From NCBI GenBank assembly GCA_039602395.1, contig JBCNJP010000003.1, forward strand, positions 22,489,896-22,553,895: 64,000 nucleotides of DNA, written 5' to 3'. The notes below the pieces were generated by a model, which worked only from the letters and a program-made list of their open reading frames with translations, made no database searches and had not been told where the DNA came from. The DNA is from Deinandra increscens subsp. villosa. Its lineage: Eukaryota > Streptophyta > Magnoliopsida > Asterales > Asteraceae. Every line of letters starts with the position of its first letter. The first letter of the stretch is position 1. The position numbers and the translations under genes are program-made. Shown piece after piece: positions 53,282 through 64,000 of the stretch.

Positions 53282-53433
53282 GTGTTGGAGTATTTCAACA
53301 CCGCACTTGGTGCCGAGGGTACCTTCCAGGCTGGGGGCATTGGAGTATTTCAACACCGTGCCAGCCACATTGACCATTTGGGATTACTATCACTTTCATT
53401 ATGTATGTTTGTAGTGTTGGAGTATTTCAACAC
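53282..53433. repeat. Three copies of a self-complementary 20-bp motif
   Basis: GTGTTGGAGTATTTCAACAC at 53282-53301 and 53414-53433, with a partial copy (TTGGAGTATTTCAACACC) at 53340-53357. Each full copy can fold with a 6-bp stem (GTGTTG/CAACAC). Located upstream of the copia B leader. Confidence 0.75.
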
Positions 53434-53757
53434 CACACTATGAACGTATATAGACAAAGTGGACATGTATGAGGCTAAACGTATCGCAAAATATAATCTA
53501 TTATATTATGCGGCCTCATAAACGAGAGTCGCGACCAAGACTTCGCGATTGACAACCGTTGTCAGTTTGGTTACACGAGTTTGCTCTTGAAGCTCATTTG
53601 GCGGTCTCAAGTAAAATCGTCTAATCAAATTCTCTATTTTCTTATTAAATAAATCTTACCAATTTATATAAGAAAATGGTTTACACCGAAAATACTAATT
53701 TAAAATTACTTTGCATTATTTCAGAAGGCTGTTGAAAACACTGTTCCTTTAAGTTCA

Positions 53758-56700
53758 ATGGTATCTCTCGATCCATTCACTGAGACGAACTTCTTGTAGT
53801 TGCAAACCCTCCTGAGGAACATCTTGAAGCTTTTTGGAAAGCTGTATGCTCTTGACCGACCCATCCCCAGCACTCCGTCTTACTTGTTAAACGACCGCTC
53901 GCTGATGGAAATCCAGAAGCACAATGATGACTCTCGGGAAGTCACTGAGCTTATGTTATCTAGCATGACACCGGATTTTCGGTATAACTATACCGACATG
54001 GAAGCGTATGAGATCATGAGAAAACTCAAAGATCTGTTTGAGTTGAGCCAGAGAGGTGAGCGATGTAAAGCACTTTAACATTTTGTGAACTGCCACATAT
54101 CGCCCAATTCCTCTGCCTATGAACATGTCATGATGATGAAGGGGTATCGCGACATACTGATCGACCTCGGCTACTCCATTCCTTAAGGGATGGCTTTGGA
54201 TGTAGTCCTCGGATCTTTACCCGAGCATTATCGCTTACATGCGGTAACTGCTCGGCTCAGACTTTAGATGAGGTTCTGACATTATTTCCAAATGTCAAGA
54301 TTAGGACCACACCGGCTGTGCTCAGAGTTGCTGATATAGGTATTACCAAGACCAAGAACAAGGTTAAAGAGAACAAGGGCAATAAATCATTAGCGCCTCC
54401 TCCTCAGGAACACCAATGCTTTGAATGTAATCAGATGAGCCACTAGAAACGTAACTGCCCCATCTACCTTGTTAAGATCAAGATGACTAGAAACCCCGGT
54501 AAGGGTTGCTCATCAGGTATGTCAATAAATGTTATTGAACTTTTCACTGTTTCCTCCAATACATGGGTATTTGATATTGGATGTGGTTTCCACATTGTTA
54601 AAGTTTTGCAGGAACCTGAAAAGTAGAAGAAGATAGAACAAGGCGGTATGGAGCACATCGTTGGTGATGGCAAAAGAGTCCCGGTCTTGGCTACTGGCAT
54701 ATATTCTCTTACATGTCCTACCGGTCTTGTAGTTACTCAAGATAACTATTTATATGCTCCTGGATTGTCTAGAAACATTATTTCTGTCTCTTCCCTGTTT
54801 GAACAAGGTTTTAAGTACAAGTTTAATGGAAATTCCATTTTTACCTACTTTAACGATATCTTTTATTTCGAGGCTAAACCTCGACATGGTATATATGAGA
54901 TAATTGTTCAAACGCACGATCAACTCTATCGTGTTTCTAAACGAAACAAAGTTGATAACGATTCCTCGTTGTGGCATCATCGACTAGGTCACATAAGCAA
55001 GGCTCGCATCAAGAAGCTTCAATCTACAGGGATTCTCGAATCCACTGATGCAGATACCTTCGGCGAATGCGAATCATGCTTATCTGGTAAACTGACCAAG
55101 TCACCCTTCACCCATGTTGGTGAACGGGTTGAAGGTTTGTTAGGGTTAATACACACTGATGTGTGTGGACCTTTTCGGACCAAAACGAGAAATCGTGAAT
55201 GCAACTTCGTATCTTTCATATATGACTATAGCAGATATGCTTATGTCTATCTGATGAAACATAATCACGAAACTTTTGACAAGTTCAAAGAGTTTCAAAA
55301 GGAAGTAGAAAATCAACTAAATCGAACTATTAAGATACTTCGATCAGATAGAGGTGGTGAGTATCTTAGCAATGAATTCCTTGATCATCTCAAGGCTTGT
55401 GGAATTATTTCACAACCCACTCCTCCCGGTACACCATAGTTGAATGGTGTTAGTGAAAGGAGGAATCGAACCTTGTTAAACATGGTTCGATCGATGATGT
55501 ATAGGACTTCCTTGTCCCACTCCTTTTGGGGTTATGCTCTCTTGACCGCCGCTCGCCTCATAAATCTGGCACCGACCAAGAAAGTGGATAAGACCCCATA
55601 TGAGATATGGCATAATTCTTCTCCTAATATTTCTTACCTTAGGGTATGGGGATGCGAAGCTTATGTCACTAGTGAATCTGACAACAAGCTTGATCCTCAA
55701 GGTGAAAAGGTAATTTTCATCGGATACTATTGTAATACTGGCTATTATTTTTACCATCCTGATGGAAACCATGTTTCTATCAAAAGGAAGGGTAAGTTCC
55801 TTGAGAAAGAGTTTCTCAATAGAGGAACAAATAGTGATCCAGTGGATCTCGAAGAAATCCGAGAAACACAAAACCCTGAGATGGTCGCTGGGTCTGACCG
55901 ACAAATGGTTGTCGCACCATCAGACCAAAACACAAAAACGTTCGCAGGAGCGAAAGGACACGCATGGAACCTGATAGATACCTCTGGAATCTAGAAGCTT
56001 CCGATGTCCTGTTAGTAGCTGACTCTGATAACGAACCTACTAATTACAAAGCTGATGTGTCAGATCCTGAATTTGACAAATCGCTTGAGGCCATGAACGC
56101 CGAGATGCATTCCATGCGTGATAATCAAGTATGAGACTTGATTAAGCTACCCCCCGGTTCTCAGGCAGTAGGGAGCAAGTGGATCTTTAAAAGAAAAACT
56201 GACATGCATGGAAATGTGCAAGCCTATAAGGCATGGCTTGTTGCGAAAGGTTTTACTCAAACCTAAGGGATTGACTATGAATAAACCTTCTCGCCCGTGG
56301 CCATGATCAAATCGATCAGGATATTGCTTGCCATAGCCGCATACCGTGACTATGAGATATGGCAAATGGATGTCAAAACCACATTCCTGAACGGACAACT
56401 CACTGAGGATGTCTACATGGTTCAGCCTGATGGTTTTGTCGATCCTAAATATCCAAATAAGGTTTGCAAGCTGAATAAGTCCATTAATGGACTTAAACAA
56501 GCATCTCGAAGGTGGAATCTTCGCTTTGACTAGAAAGTCAAGGAGTTTGGCTTTGCTCAAAACGAAGATGAACCGTGTGTTTACAGAAAGGCAAGTGGGA
56601 GCGCTATATCATTCCTCATATTGTATGTGGATGATATACTGATCATAGGAAACAACATCCCCATGCTTAACGAAGTTAAGGTGTGGCTATCATCTTGTTT

Positions 56701-57612
56701 CTCTATGAAGGATCTTTAGAAGCCGCTTATATTCTGGGAATTACGATTCACAGAGATTGATCGAAGCGGCTTCTGGGTCTCAGTCAAAGTACATACATTG
56801 ACAAGATTATAGCACGGTTCAACATGAGCAACTCCAAGAAAGGAGTCGTCCCTATGACAAAGGGTGCTATCTTGAACAAATCTCAATCTCCTCAAACGGA
56901 GAAGGAGATCAACCAAATGGCTTCGATCCCATTTGCTTATTCTATAGGCTCAATTATGTATGTCATGCTCTGCACTTAACCGGATGTCTCGTTTGCACTA
57001 AGCCTGACAAGTCGATACCAACAGAGTCCCGGTCTAGCCCACTGGACTGCTGTAAAGAACATCCTGAAATACCTAAGAAACATAAGCGAGATGTTTTTCG
57101 TATATGGAGGAACTGATGAGCTCGCTGTAAAGTGTTACACCGACACTAGTTTCTAGACTGACCGAGATGACTCTCGCTCGCAGTCCGGATACGTATTCAC
57201 CCTCAATGGAGGTGATGTTTCGTGGTGTAGCACCAAATAGTCAGTTGTAGCTGATTCTACTACTGAATCTGAATACATAGCCGCCTCAGAAGCTACCAAG
57301 GAAGCAATATGGATGAAGAAGTTCATCACAGATCTTGATGTGGTTCCAAGCGTCAAGCAACCAATCGAGATGATGTGCCATAACACAGGCGCTATTGCTC
57401 AAGCCAAAGAGCCAAGGTCTCATAAGAAGGCCAAATACATTCTGAGGAAATTTCACTACATAAGAGAAGTAGTTGAAAGAAATGAAATAAAGATATGCAA
57501 AGTAGACACTGATCAAAACTTAGCTGATCCATTTACAAAGCCCATGACTCACCACACTCATGATCGTCACAGAGAAGCGATAGCGCTTAGATTAGCTAAA
57601 GACATGATTTGA
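53758..57612 (+). pseudogene. Copia family B gag-pol, with many stops
   Basis: Gag begins MVSLDPFTETNF and soon meets a TAG (53797). A damaged zinc knuckle (CFECNQMSH) and protease (VFDIGCGFHIV, where D-T-G has become D-I-G) follow, then an in-frame TAG near 54624. Integrase is in 54648-55439 (LWHHRLGHISKARIKKLQ, HTDVCGPF, SDRGGEYLSNEF) and continues to 55994 (NGVSERRNRTLLNMVRS). RT is scattered over 56000-56960 (QMDVKTTFLNG, LYVDDILIIGN), and RNase H over 57100-57612 (STTESEYIAAS, then NLADPFTKPM). More than ten stops or frameshifts are present. Confidence 0.87.
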
Positions 57613-58080
57613 TTTAGTATTTTGGTGTACGGACATATAACAGTTATCTATACAATTCATATTCCATCAGTAAATGCAATATGGAATTTTCATAATTGTG
57701 TTCAATGTTAATACGTTTAATCATCCCTGAACAATTGTTGATATTGTTCTAAATGTCCGTAGTCGGTTAGATTCGTGGGAACGGCTCTAAATCAAGACTA
57801 TTCTGATTTTGAACCTTAGAGGGGTTTAACGTTCAAAGTCACAGACCTCATTAGAGAATGACATTGGACGTAAGTCACATCAAGCAATTCAATCATGGAA
57901 GCTTTGATTACTTGTTTAATGGTATGCTCTAATGTTTCCTTGGACCTGAGATGTATACTGGAACTCTCGTTTACTGCAGACTGTTCTTTGATTGTAGTCA
58001 TGCATAGCTAGAGTGCATGCATAGCTAGAGTGCCTTTGACTACAACGATAAAGTGTCGCGGTCAATCCAAGTGGGAGATT
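57613..58080 (+). other. Copia B 3' spacer and polypurine tract
   Basis: Non-coding sequence between the RNase H end and the LTR. It includes a perfect 19-bp direct repeat (CATGCATAGCTAGAGTGC unit at about 58000-58031) and the purine tract AAGTGGGAGAT at 58070-58080. Confidence 0.6.
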
Positions 58081-59271
58081 GTTGGATACTAAGTGTCCTG
58101 ACCCGACACTTATCGTAACCGACCCGGTTTCGACCCAGAAGAGTTACACCAGAGTCAACGAACTAATAACTTATTAATTGTTAATTAATTAAATCAAACG
58201 GTTTATATAAATAAATTATAGTTATTTATTAAATTAAAAGTAACGAAACAATTATTGTCGTAAAATGTTTATAGGAATTGTCGACGAATGATTATCTAGT
58301 CGTTACCGGTTAACCGGCTAGTAAAATCATTGGATTTAGAGGCTTTGGTTGCAAGATGGGCTTTGCCTGCCAAAGAAGTCATCGAAAAGAATAAAAGGAA
58401 GGGAGGGGATTAGGAGAACCCTAATCGCGATCTCCTCTCCCTCTCCTCCCTCCCTTGGCGTCGCCACCCTCAAACCCTCTCCCTCTCTCTCTCGTTCGAC
58501 GCAAACAACCACCACCATATCCGTCGCTTTTCTCAACCGTTGCAATGGTGAAGCGTGATCCTAGATTGATCGCAGCCACGTTGAAGTTGGAGACAACCGC
58601 CACCGCCGACCGAACCGCCGCCGCCAATGAGAGGGTCGCCGCCACGGTCGTCGCCGTCACCGCCGATCTTTTTGGCGAGGACCACCGCGAGGTGGTTCTC
58701 GCTTTACCCGCGCCACCGAGACCGTTGTTTGATCCGTCTCGTGCCGCCACCGTCGAACCGGGTGAAAACCCTAAGTGGTCGGCGCCATTGTATGTCGTCG
58801 CCGCCTCCAAACACGGTGGAACCGTTCGATTGTAATGCTATGATATATAGCATGGTTTCGTTACCGTCACCACCGCTAGTTCATGAGATGAACGCGCCCG
58901 TGGTGCCTCAGGCCCCGCCTTCACAAACGGTTGAAGATTTGACTCGCCGGTTCGAATCGGGCGTTACCGTTGATCCTAGTGCCAGTTCGTCGAACCCCGG
59001 TGTCTCGAACGGTTGTTCGGACTCCGCCAAGGTATATCTAATTGTTTAGAGAATTAAATTAATTTGATTAATATATTTATGTATTTACGCGTACATGATG
59101 ATCATATCCTGTCTACGGTTTTACTAAAATTCGCGTTGTAAACTTATTTCCGCTGCGCAATTAATCTGATTAATTGACACGTTAATTTATTCGGTAATAA
59201 TTAAAACGGGCAACCCGAATACCCAATATAAAACCCTACAATTTTATCTATACTACTAACATATTGTTTGT
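58081..59271 (+). repeat. 3' LTR of copia family B (right edge uncertain)
   Basis: Begins TGTTGGATACTAAGTGTCC right after the polypurine tract. A TG...CA unit closes at CTACTAACA (59271), giving about 1.19 kb. No second LTR is available to confirm. Inside, 58380-59030 is CT-rich then CCGCC-rich, resembling a gene 5' UTR and start. The overlapping frames there on both strands are low-complexity and not convincing genes. Confidence 0.5.
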
Positions 59272-60350
59272 TAGGGTGAAGCGTGACAAACCAATACTTA
59301 AAAATATATATACAACCTCCAGCAACTTTACCATACATTCATATGTGTAATTTTAAGCTTGGTGTCTAGTCCGACAACCCCATACTTTCTGGTGTTGACA
59401 AACATGTTATTAAAGGGGACTCTGAATCTTTTATAAAAGAATTGAGTCAAACATGGGCCAACTTTCTTCTTCTATATGATCTTTATATTCTGTGTTACGT
59501 TAATGGGAATCGAACTACGAGTTCCTTTAATTAGATTTATTTTTTCATTTCTTATTGTATTTTATTTTAAACTAGAAATTGTGTCCTAAGAGATTATTTA
59601 ATTTTCGTAACCACAAGGAAAATGTTTCATTGACGTAATGACGTGGATTTCATGTTTTCATTCCTTTCCATTTGTAGACACATTATTATCAGTTTCATAA
59701 TAGTACATATGTATAGAGTTATAAAGCCGTCACTGAACAAAGCATATATTATTGAGCTGACTTTAAGATGTCTTTTAAATTCATAGAGATTACTACACAT
59801 AAGTCTTTTAAAACAACATGTGTTATTTACCTTCTACACTTAACGGGTGACACAATAGTTTGTTATGTTTAAGTTGTCAATCGTTTGATCATGAACCAAA
59901 GATGTTGGTAATTTTAGTGTTATTAAGGTCATCGGTGAAATTAGATTAACTTGTCAATTAGATTGATCTCATTAGTAAATAGTAATTAACCGACTTAGGT
60001 GATGTAAGAGTGCGGACTCGGTTGTTCCTAATGGATTTTGATTTAAAATACTGATTAAATGTTTTTGGTGGATAGGAGAAAAGGACATTTTTCACGTTGG
60101 TTTTTTTTTTCTTCTTGAAGGATTTGAGTTTTCCTTCTTGAAGAAAATGAAAGAACAGACAAAACAGATCTATTTGATTCTGATCTTCGGTATGATTTCC
60201 TTAAAGAAATTTAAATATGATTTTTGTATATATATTATGTTTTATCCGTTCAACTATTTGATTGATACGGTCAACTCATAATAACCCATGTTCTTTTGCC
60301 CACATTTATTTTAACTATAATTTTAGAGAATGTGTGCATGTTTTAATCCC
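59272..60350. other. Unassigned AT-rich DNA
   Basis: No ORF, terminal repeat or domain recognised. Confidence 0.4.
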
Positions 60351-60613
60351 AAGTAGAAGTAACTACTCTTAATAGTTGAGCTTTTAAGTCGGTTGCCGGA
60401 AGTTTGGATTCCCCCTGTTAGCGCACCGGTAATTCTCATATCGCTTCACTACGGGCTAGTGATCTCATCAGTGGGTTTTGTTAGGGTCCTCACCCATCCT
60501 CACCGGTGATTGCATCCTCCGTAGTGTGGTTGGAGTTGTGAAGTACGAGCTGTCTCTAATGGGTTTAGGGACATCTGGCTCTTGTGTGTTTAGGAGGGCA
60601 TCTATAGAGAGAT

Positions 60614-62369
60614 ATGGGACCAAGCGGGAGAGGAATGGACGCCGGAAAGAATAAAGCTAATGAGGATTGGAAAGTGGTCAGGCGAAGGAGACGTGGTGGA
60701 GGTTCTAACGGAAAGGAGATGTTGGACAAGAGTCTCACATCCTACTTTGTTTCAAACCTCCCAACTGGTGTCAGGCCTCAGGACCTTTGGGAAATTTTTG
60801 GAAAATATGGGGAGGTGACGGACGTTTTTATCTCCTCTAAGGTGGACAAGGGGGGTAACCCGTTCGGATTTGTAAAGTTTGCTAATGTGGCAGATAAGTG
60901 GGGTTTGGAGAAGAAGCCAAATGGGATCAAGCTGGATTTTCTCAAAGTCTCCGTTAACCTCGAACGGTTTGATCGATATGGCAACCCGGTAAATAGGATA
61001 AGTCCCCCTGCTGACCTTGGGACGTCTAGCCAGCCGGTGCATGTTCACAGTCAGAAGGGTGGATGGGCTCCAGCTGGCCTCGGGGACCGCTCTTTTGCCA
61101 AGGTGGTGGGGAATGGAGTTGGAGTTGGGGTTGAGAAGACCATCACGATCACGGAGACAACGTCTCCATCATTTGATGCTTGGGCTGGTAGAGCGCTTCT
61201 GGGTCGTGCTAAGGACATTAAGCGATTAAGTAGTCTCCAGGAGTGGCTGTCGGACCTTCCCATGAAAGGATGGAGGCTGAGGTATTTGGGAGGCATGCAT
61301 GTCTTGATTATGTTTGAAGGAGAGGAGGAAGTGGAAGACATTGTGGCTGTTAGTGCTCTCTGGGAACCATGGTTCTCAAAGTTTGACATTTGGCAGGGGC
61401 AGTCTTACAACTTCGAACGTGTTGCGTGGTTAAAGATTTCCGGAGTGCCCTCGGAGCTTTGGTGTAGCAAAGTGTTCGATGACATCGGAAACTCGTTCGG
61501 TGTTATTTGCCAGCACTCAGGGGCTGGGCTTGATGACGGAGATATGTCCGGGGAATTCATCGGCGTGATAGTGGCATCCCCCATTCGATCAGGAAATCAT
61601 GTGCGGTGAGTTGGAAGGGTAAGAAATTCCGGTGTGCGATCACAGAGGTATGTGAAGACTGGCGATCAGATTTTGTGTCGTTCAAATCAGAGGCGTTGTC
61701 GGATAATGGGGGTGGTAATCGGTGCCCGTTCGAAAATGTCTCTCCGGTTCATTGCGATGCTCCGGTCCAGTGCGATGCCTCGGCGCCGGAGAATCTAGAG
61801 TAGGGGCCACATGGGGAAAAAGAAGGGGTCGAGGTGGCTTCCCAAGGCGTAGGGGGTGAGGAAGGTGGTGGGGAACCCAATGGCGGCTGCAGGAGGAATG
61901 ATGAGGAGGCAATGGTGGGCGGGTCTAAGCCTACCCCTTTGGTCCAAGAGAAATTTGATTTTGGGCCTACAGTGAAAATGGGTCTCGTATCACGCAAAAG
62001 AGCCAAATCTAAGTCTGGTAGCCCCCCATTGGGCCCGAGGGTAGGAAGGGGTTTCAAGGGATCAAAATTTGTGAAAATGGCGTACAGGATCAAAACTCTC
62101 GCTACCGTTGCCCAAATGCCCGAAGTGGAGAACTTGCACCGGCCGGAGAAATCGAAGGAATCACTGACGGTCTCTAGTTCAGTCGTTAATATGGAGGGTG
62201 CTGGGGTTTCCTCGGAGGCTAGGGCCAACGTCCCCCGCCCTAATCTAGACACCGTTAAGGAAGAGTGCAGTAAAACGAGGGATGTGGCGGTCGCTGTCTG
62301 AATGGAGATGGATGACTTTGGCAACGAAATTCGTAAATCGGTGGTAGAGGAAGGTGAATATGTTGGTTG
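60614..62369 (+). pseudogene. LINE ORF1 with RNA-recognition motif
   Basis: Residues about 40-115 form an RRM, with RNP2-like YFVSNL and RNP1-like NPFGFVKFA. It follows a basic N-terminus (WKVVRRRRRGGG). The plant LINE ORF1 middle domain comes next (WLSDLPMKGWRLRYLGG, FERVAWLKISGVPSELW). A 1-nt frameshift near 61606 moves the frame to SWKGKKFRCAITEVCEDW. In that frame a TAG at 61801 and a TGA at 62299 interrupt a Gly/Glu-rich tail that otherwise reads on to the LTR. The protein would bind LINE RNA. The start is the first ATG of the frame, in a weak context. Confidence 0.85.
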
Positions 62370-63015
62370 TGTTAAGTTATATAACTATTATCAAAACACG
62401 AGTACGCAGCGGAAAGAAACCTATGAATTAATCTAACTAACCGGATAGAACATGTTTACCTTATGAGCTCGGATTGACTTGATCTCTTGGAGGATTTGAT
62501 ACAAATCCCTCTACGATCGCACACACGACACACCAATGCTATGTGCTAGCAACCGATCACGAACTCCTCTTGATGTAGGCTTGGTCGAACAACACAAGAA
62601 CCGAAACCCCTAGGGTTTTCCTTGTTGCCGAAATCGAGAGAGAATAGAGAGAGATTAGGGTTTTCTTTTATCTGATAAAAGCAGCAACTAATCCTTAAAC
62701 CCATAGGCTCTATTTATAGGATTAGAATACTTGATAAACAAGCAAAGGATTTGGATAATCCCTTAACCGAATTCGGCCTAAAGGCTTATCACAAAGCCTC
62801 TCCCAATTGTAATCCAATTACAACTCTCTCTAATTACAACTAACACCCCTGTTAACAATTAACTGTCAGTTTTTAACGAAACCTCGTTAAATGTTCGTGA
62901 TAAATATTAATTAACCATTAATTAATATTAATACATTTGGTGTCGAGACGTGTGACCCCGTAGGCTTAAATAATTTCCGGATATACGCTTACTATTACAT
63001 GATCATATCCCTACA
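62370..63015 (-). repeat. Solo LTR inserted between LINE ORF1 and ORF2
   Basis: 646 bp with TG...CA ends (on the minus strand TGTAGGGATATG...ACTTAACA) and perfect GGTTG target duplications at 62365-62369 and 63016-63020. A TATAAATA box on the minus strand (62711-62718) gives the orientation. Confidence 0.9.
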
Positions 63016-63024
63016 GGTTGCTAG

Positions 63025-64000
63025 ATGGACCTGTTATCCTTAAACATCAGAAGCATAGGGGGATCTGGGGAAAATGGAGGGGGTCAATAATTTAAGGAAG
63101 GAGTGTCGTGCTTCCCTTATTTGCCTTCAAGAAACCAAATGTACTAATGGAGACTATATCAAGATGCAAATTGTCTGGGGGTAAAACGAAGTTCTTGATG
63201 GATTGGGTCGATTCGGTGGGTCGTTCTGGGGGCCTGCTCAGGAATTAGAACCCTGCTATTCTTCAGATGTGATCGGTTTCCAAGGACCGTCACTTCCTTG
63301 TCATCTCTGGGTGGTTGATTAACGAGCAGGTTAGTATTAAATATTGCAAATGTATATGCTCCGCAAGATCAGTGGGAGAAATCATCTCTTTGGGAGAATC
63401 TGGTTGGCCTGAGGGATAGCCTCCCGGGGTGGTGAATCATGGCCGGTGATTGTAACAAAGTGTGTGGCTCTGAGGAGCTCTGAGGAGCGCTTTAATACTG
63501 AATTTAATCGGGTGGGTGCGTCGGTTTTCAATGATTTCATCTATAGAGCTGGGCTGGAAGAATACTCTATAGGGGGAAGTAGATTTACCTGTATGTTGGG
63601 GGGGGGGGGGTACTAAATTCAGTAAGCTGGACCATGTATTTATGTGCGATGGGTTTATGAGTAGGTGGCCGGATGCGGTCCTTTCAGCGCTTCTGCGTTT
63701 TTTATTGTACCACAACCCGCTTTCTCTCCGCACGTTGGTGGTCGATTTCGGGCCTGTTCCGTTTAGTTTTTTCTCAGGTTGGCTGTCACACACGGAATTG
63801 GAGGGGGTGGTTAGAAGGGCGATGGATCAGGTTGCGGTTGAGGGTCCCTGTGACAGGAGGTTGATGCTAAAACTTAGGGCCATCAAAGGGGCGGTTAAGG
63901 GCTGGAAAACAAGGGTTAAGGCCAAGGAAGATGAGGACCTTAAGTGTGCTTTGGAGTGGCGGGGGAAAGGTTACTGAATCAGGGTGAGATGGATTCTTGG
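63025..64000 (+). pseudogene. LINE ORF2 N-terminal endonuclease region, broken
   Basis: Begins MDLLSLNIRSIGGSG directly after the ORF1 stop. The APE-type endonuclease is readable in three frames: CLQETK (about 63125), NVYAPQDQWEK (about 63345), GDCN (about 63445) and FMCDGFMSRWPDAV (63638). Its conserved SDHxP motif is altered to LYHNP. The last open stretch (63642-63977) reaches the linker before RT. Frameshifts and stops rule out function; a G11 run at about 63600 marks one of them. Confidence 0.8.

Larger units (their letters stand above)
53449..59271 (+). mobile_element. Ty1/copia family B, longer plus-strand copy
   Basis: Leader shared with 15605-15917, gag to RNase H at 53758-57612, a 3' spacer, a polypurine tract (AAGTGGGAGAT, ending 58080) and a 3' LTR starting at 58081. 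The 5' LTR is not seen and probably lies in the gap. Right LTR edge estimated. Confidence 0.82.
60350..64000 (+). mobile_element. L1-type LINE with RRM-containing ORF1, interrupted by a solo LTR
   Basis: A 5' UTR-like stretch (from about 60350; start not precisely defined) precedes ORF1 (60614 on) and ORF2 (63025 on, running past the window edge). A solo LTR at 62370-63015 splits the junction between the ORFs. Frameshifts and stops show it is inactive. Confidence 0.82.

Noticed and set aside
52674..53340. Frames across the second N run
   Set aside because: Same artefact; no coding similarity at the edges.
58349..59049. Overlapping frames on both strands in the copia B LTR
   Set aside because: Low-complexity CT/GCC composition opens several frames at once; no domain.
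60752..61389. Minus-strand ORFs under LINE ORF1
   Set aside because: Shadows of the RRM-containing frame.

Overview
The window is repeat-dominated intergenic DNA from a flowering plant. I see no intact host gene, no tRNA or rRNA, no CRISPR and nothing prokaryotic. The evidence is plant-type LTR retrotransposons of several lineages (Ty3/gypsy Tat and a chromovirus; Ty1/copia Ale-like, SIRE-like and others), L1-type LINEs whose first ORF carries an RRM, CACTA transposons, a Helitron end and a Tourist-like MITE. The style of the SIRE-like extra ORF and of the Tat polyprotein reminds me of large Asteraceae genomes; that is inference from memory only. Two runs of exactly 500 N (15956-16455, 52720-53219) are scaffold gaps.

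Layout. 1-8.05 kb: a 3'-side piece of a Tat-lineage gypsy element on the minus strand. It has an almost open gag-pol (one nonsense codon and a probable 79-bp intron inside RNase H) and a convergent, probably three-exon antisense ORF. 8.38-12.42 kb: a LINE 3' end carrying an inserted Ale-type copia, duplicated at 29.1-33.1 kb, where the copia is complete to 34.69 kb. 12.42-12.99 kb: chromovirus LTR and pol tail. 13.66-15.92 kb: copia family B (minus), related to the longer plus-strand copy at 53.45-59.27 kb. 16.46-18.21 kb: start of a second Tat antisense ORF and its LTR. 18.2-23.83 kb: tandem and inverted repeats with exon-like pieces, ending in a Helitron 3' terminus. 23.885-28.591 kb: a CACTA transposon with ATT target duplications that carries one exon of a PP7-type Ser/Thr phosphatase. 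28.6-29.1 kb: a copia LTR with its primer-binding site. 36.381-43.503 kb: a young SIRE-like copia (LTRs differ at 3 of 392 positions, GATCT duplications) lacking gag, protease and integrase but keeping RT/RNase H and a long extra ORF. 43.5-52.7 kb: AT-rich DNA with solo LTRs (46.05, 48.62 kb), an LTR plus leader (to 51.29 kb) with an unusual GCGTACCA cluster, a LINE tail and a MITE. 60.35-64 kb: an L1-type LINE with a solo LTR inserted exactly between ORF1 and ORF2.

The coding capacity is all mobile-element derived and mostly decayed. The best-preserved reading frames are the Tat antisense ORF, the SIRE-like extra ORF and the SIRE-like RT/RNase H. The less routine signals are the RNase H intron, the shared intron position in two Tat antisense ORFs, the gene-like 5' region of the SIRE-like extra ORF, the captured phosphatase exon, and the GCGTACCA cluster. 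All splice assignments are read from GT/AG sites and reading-frame continuity, not from transcripts.
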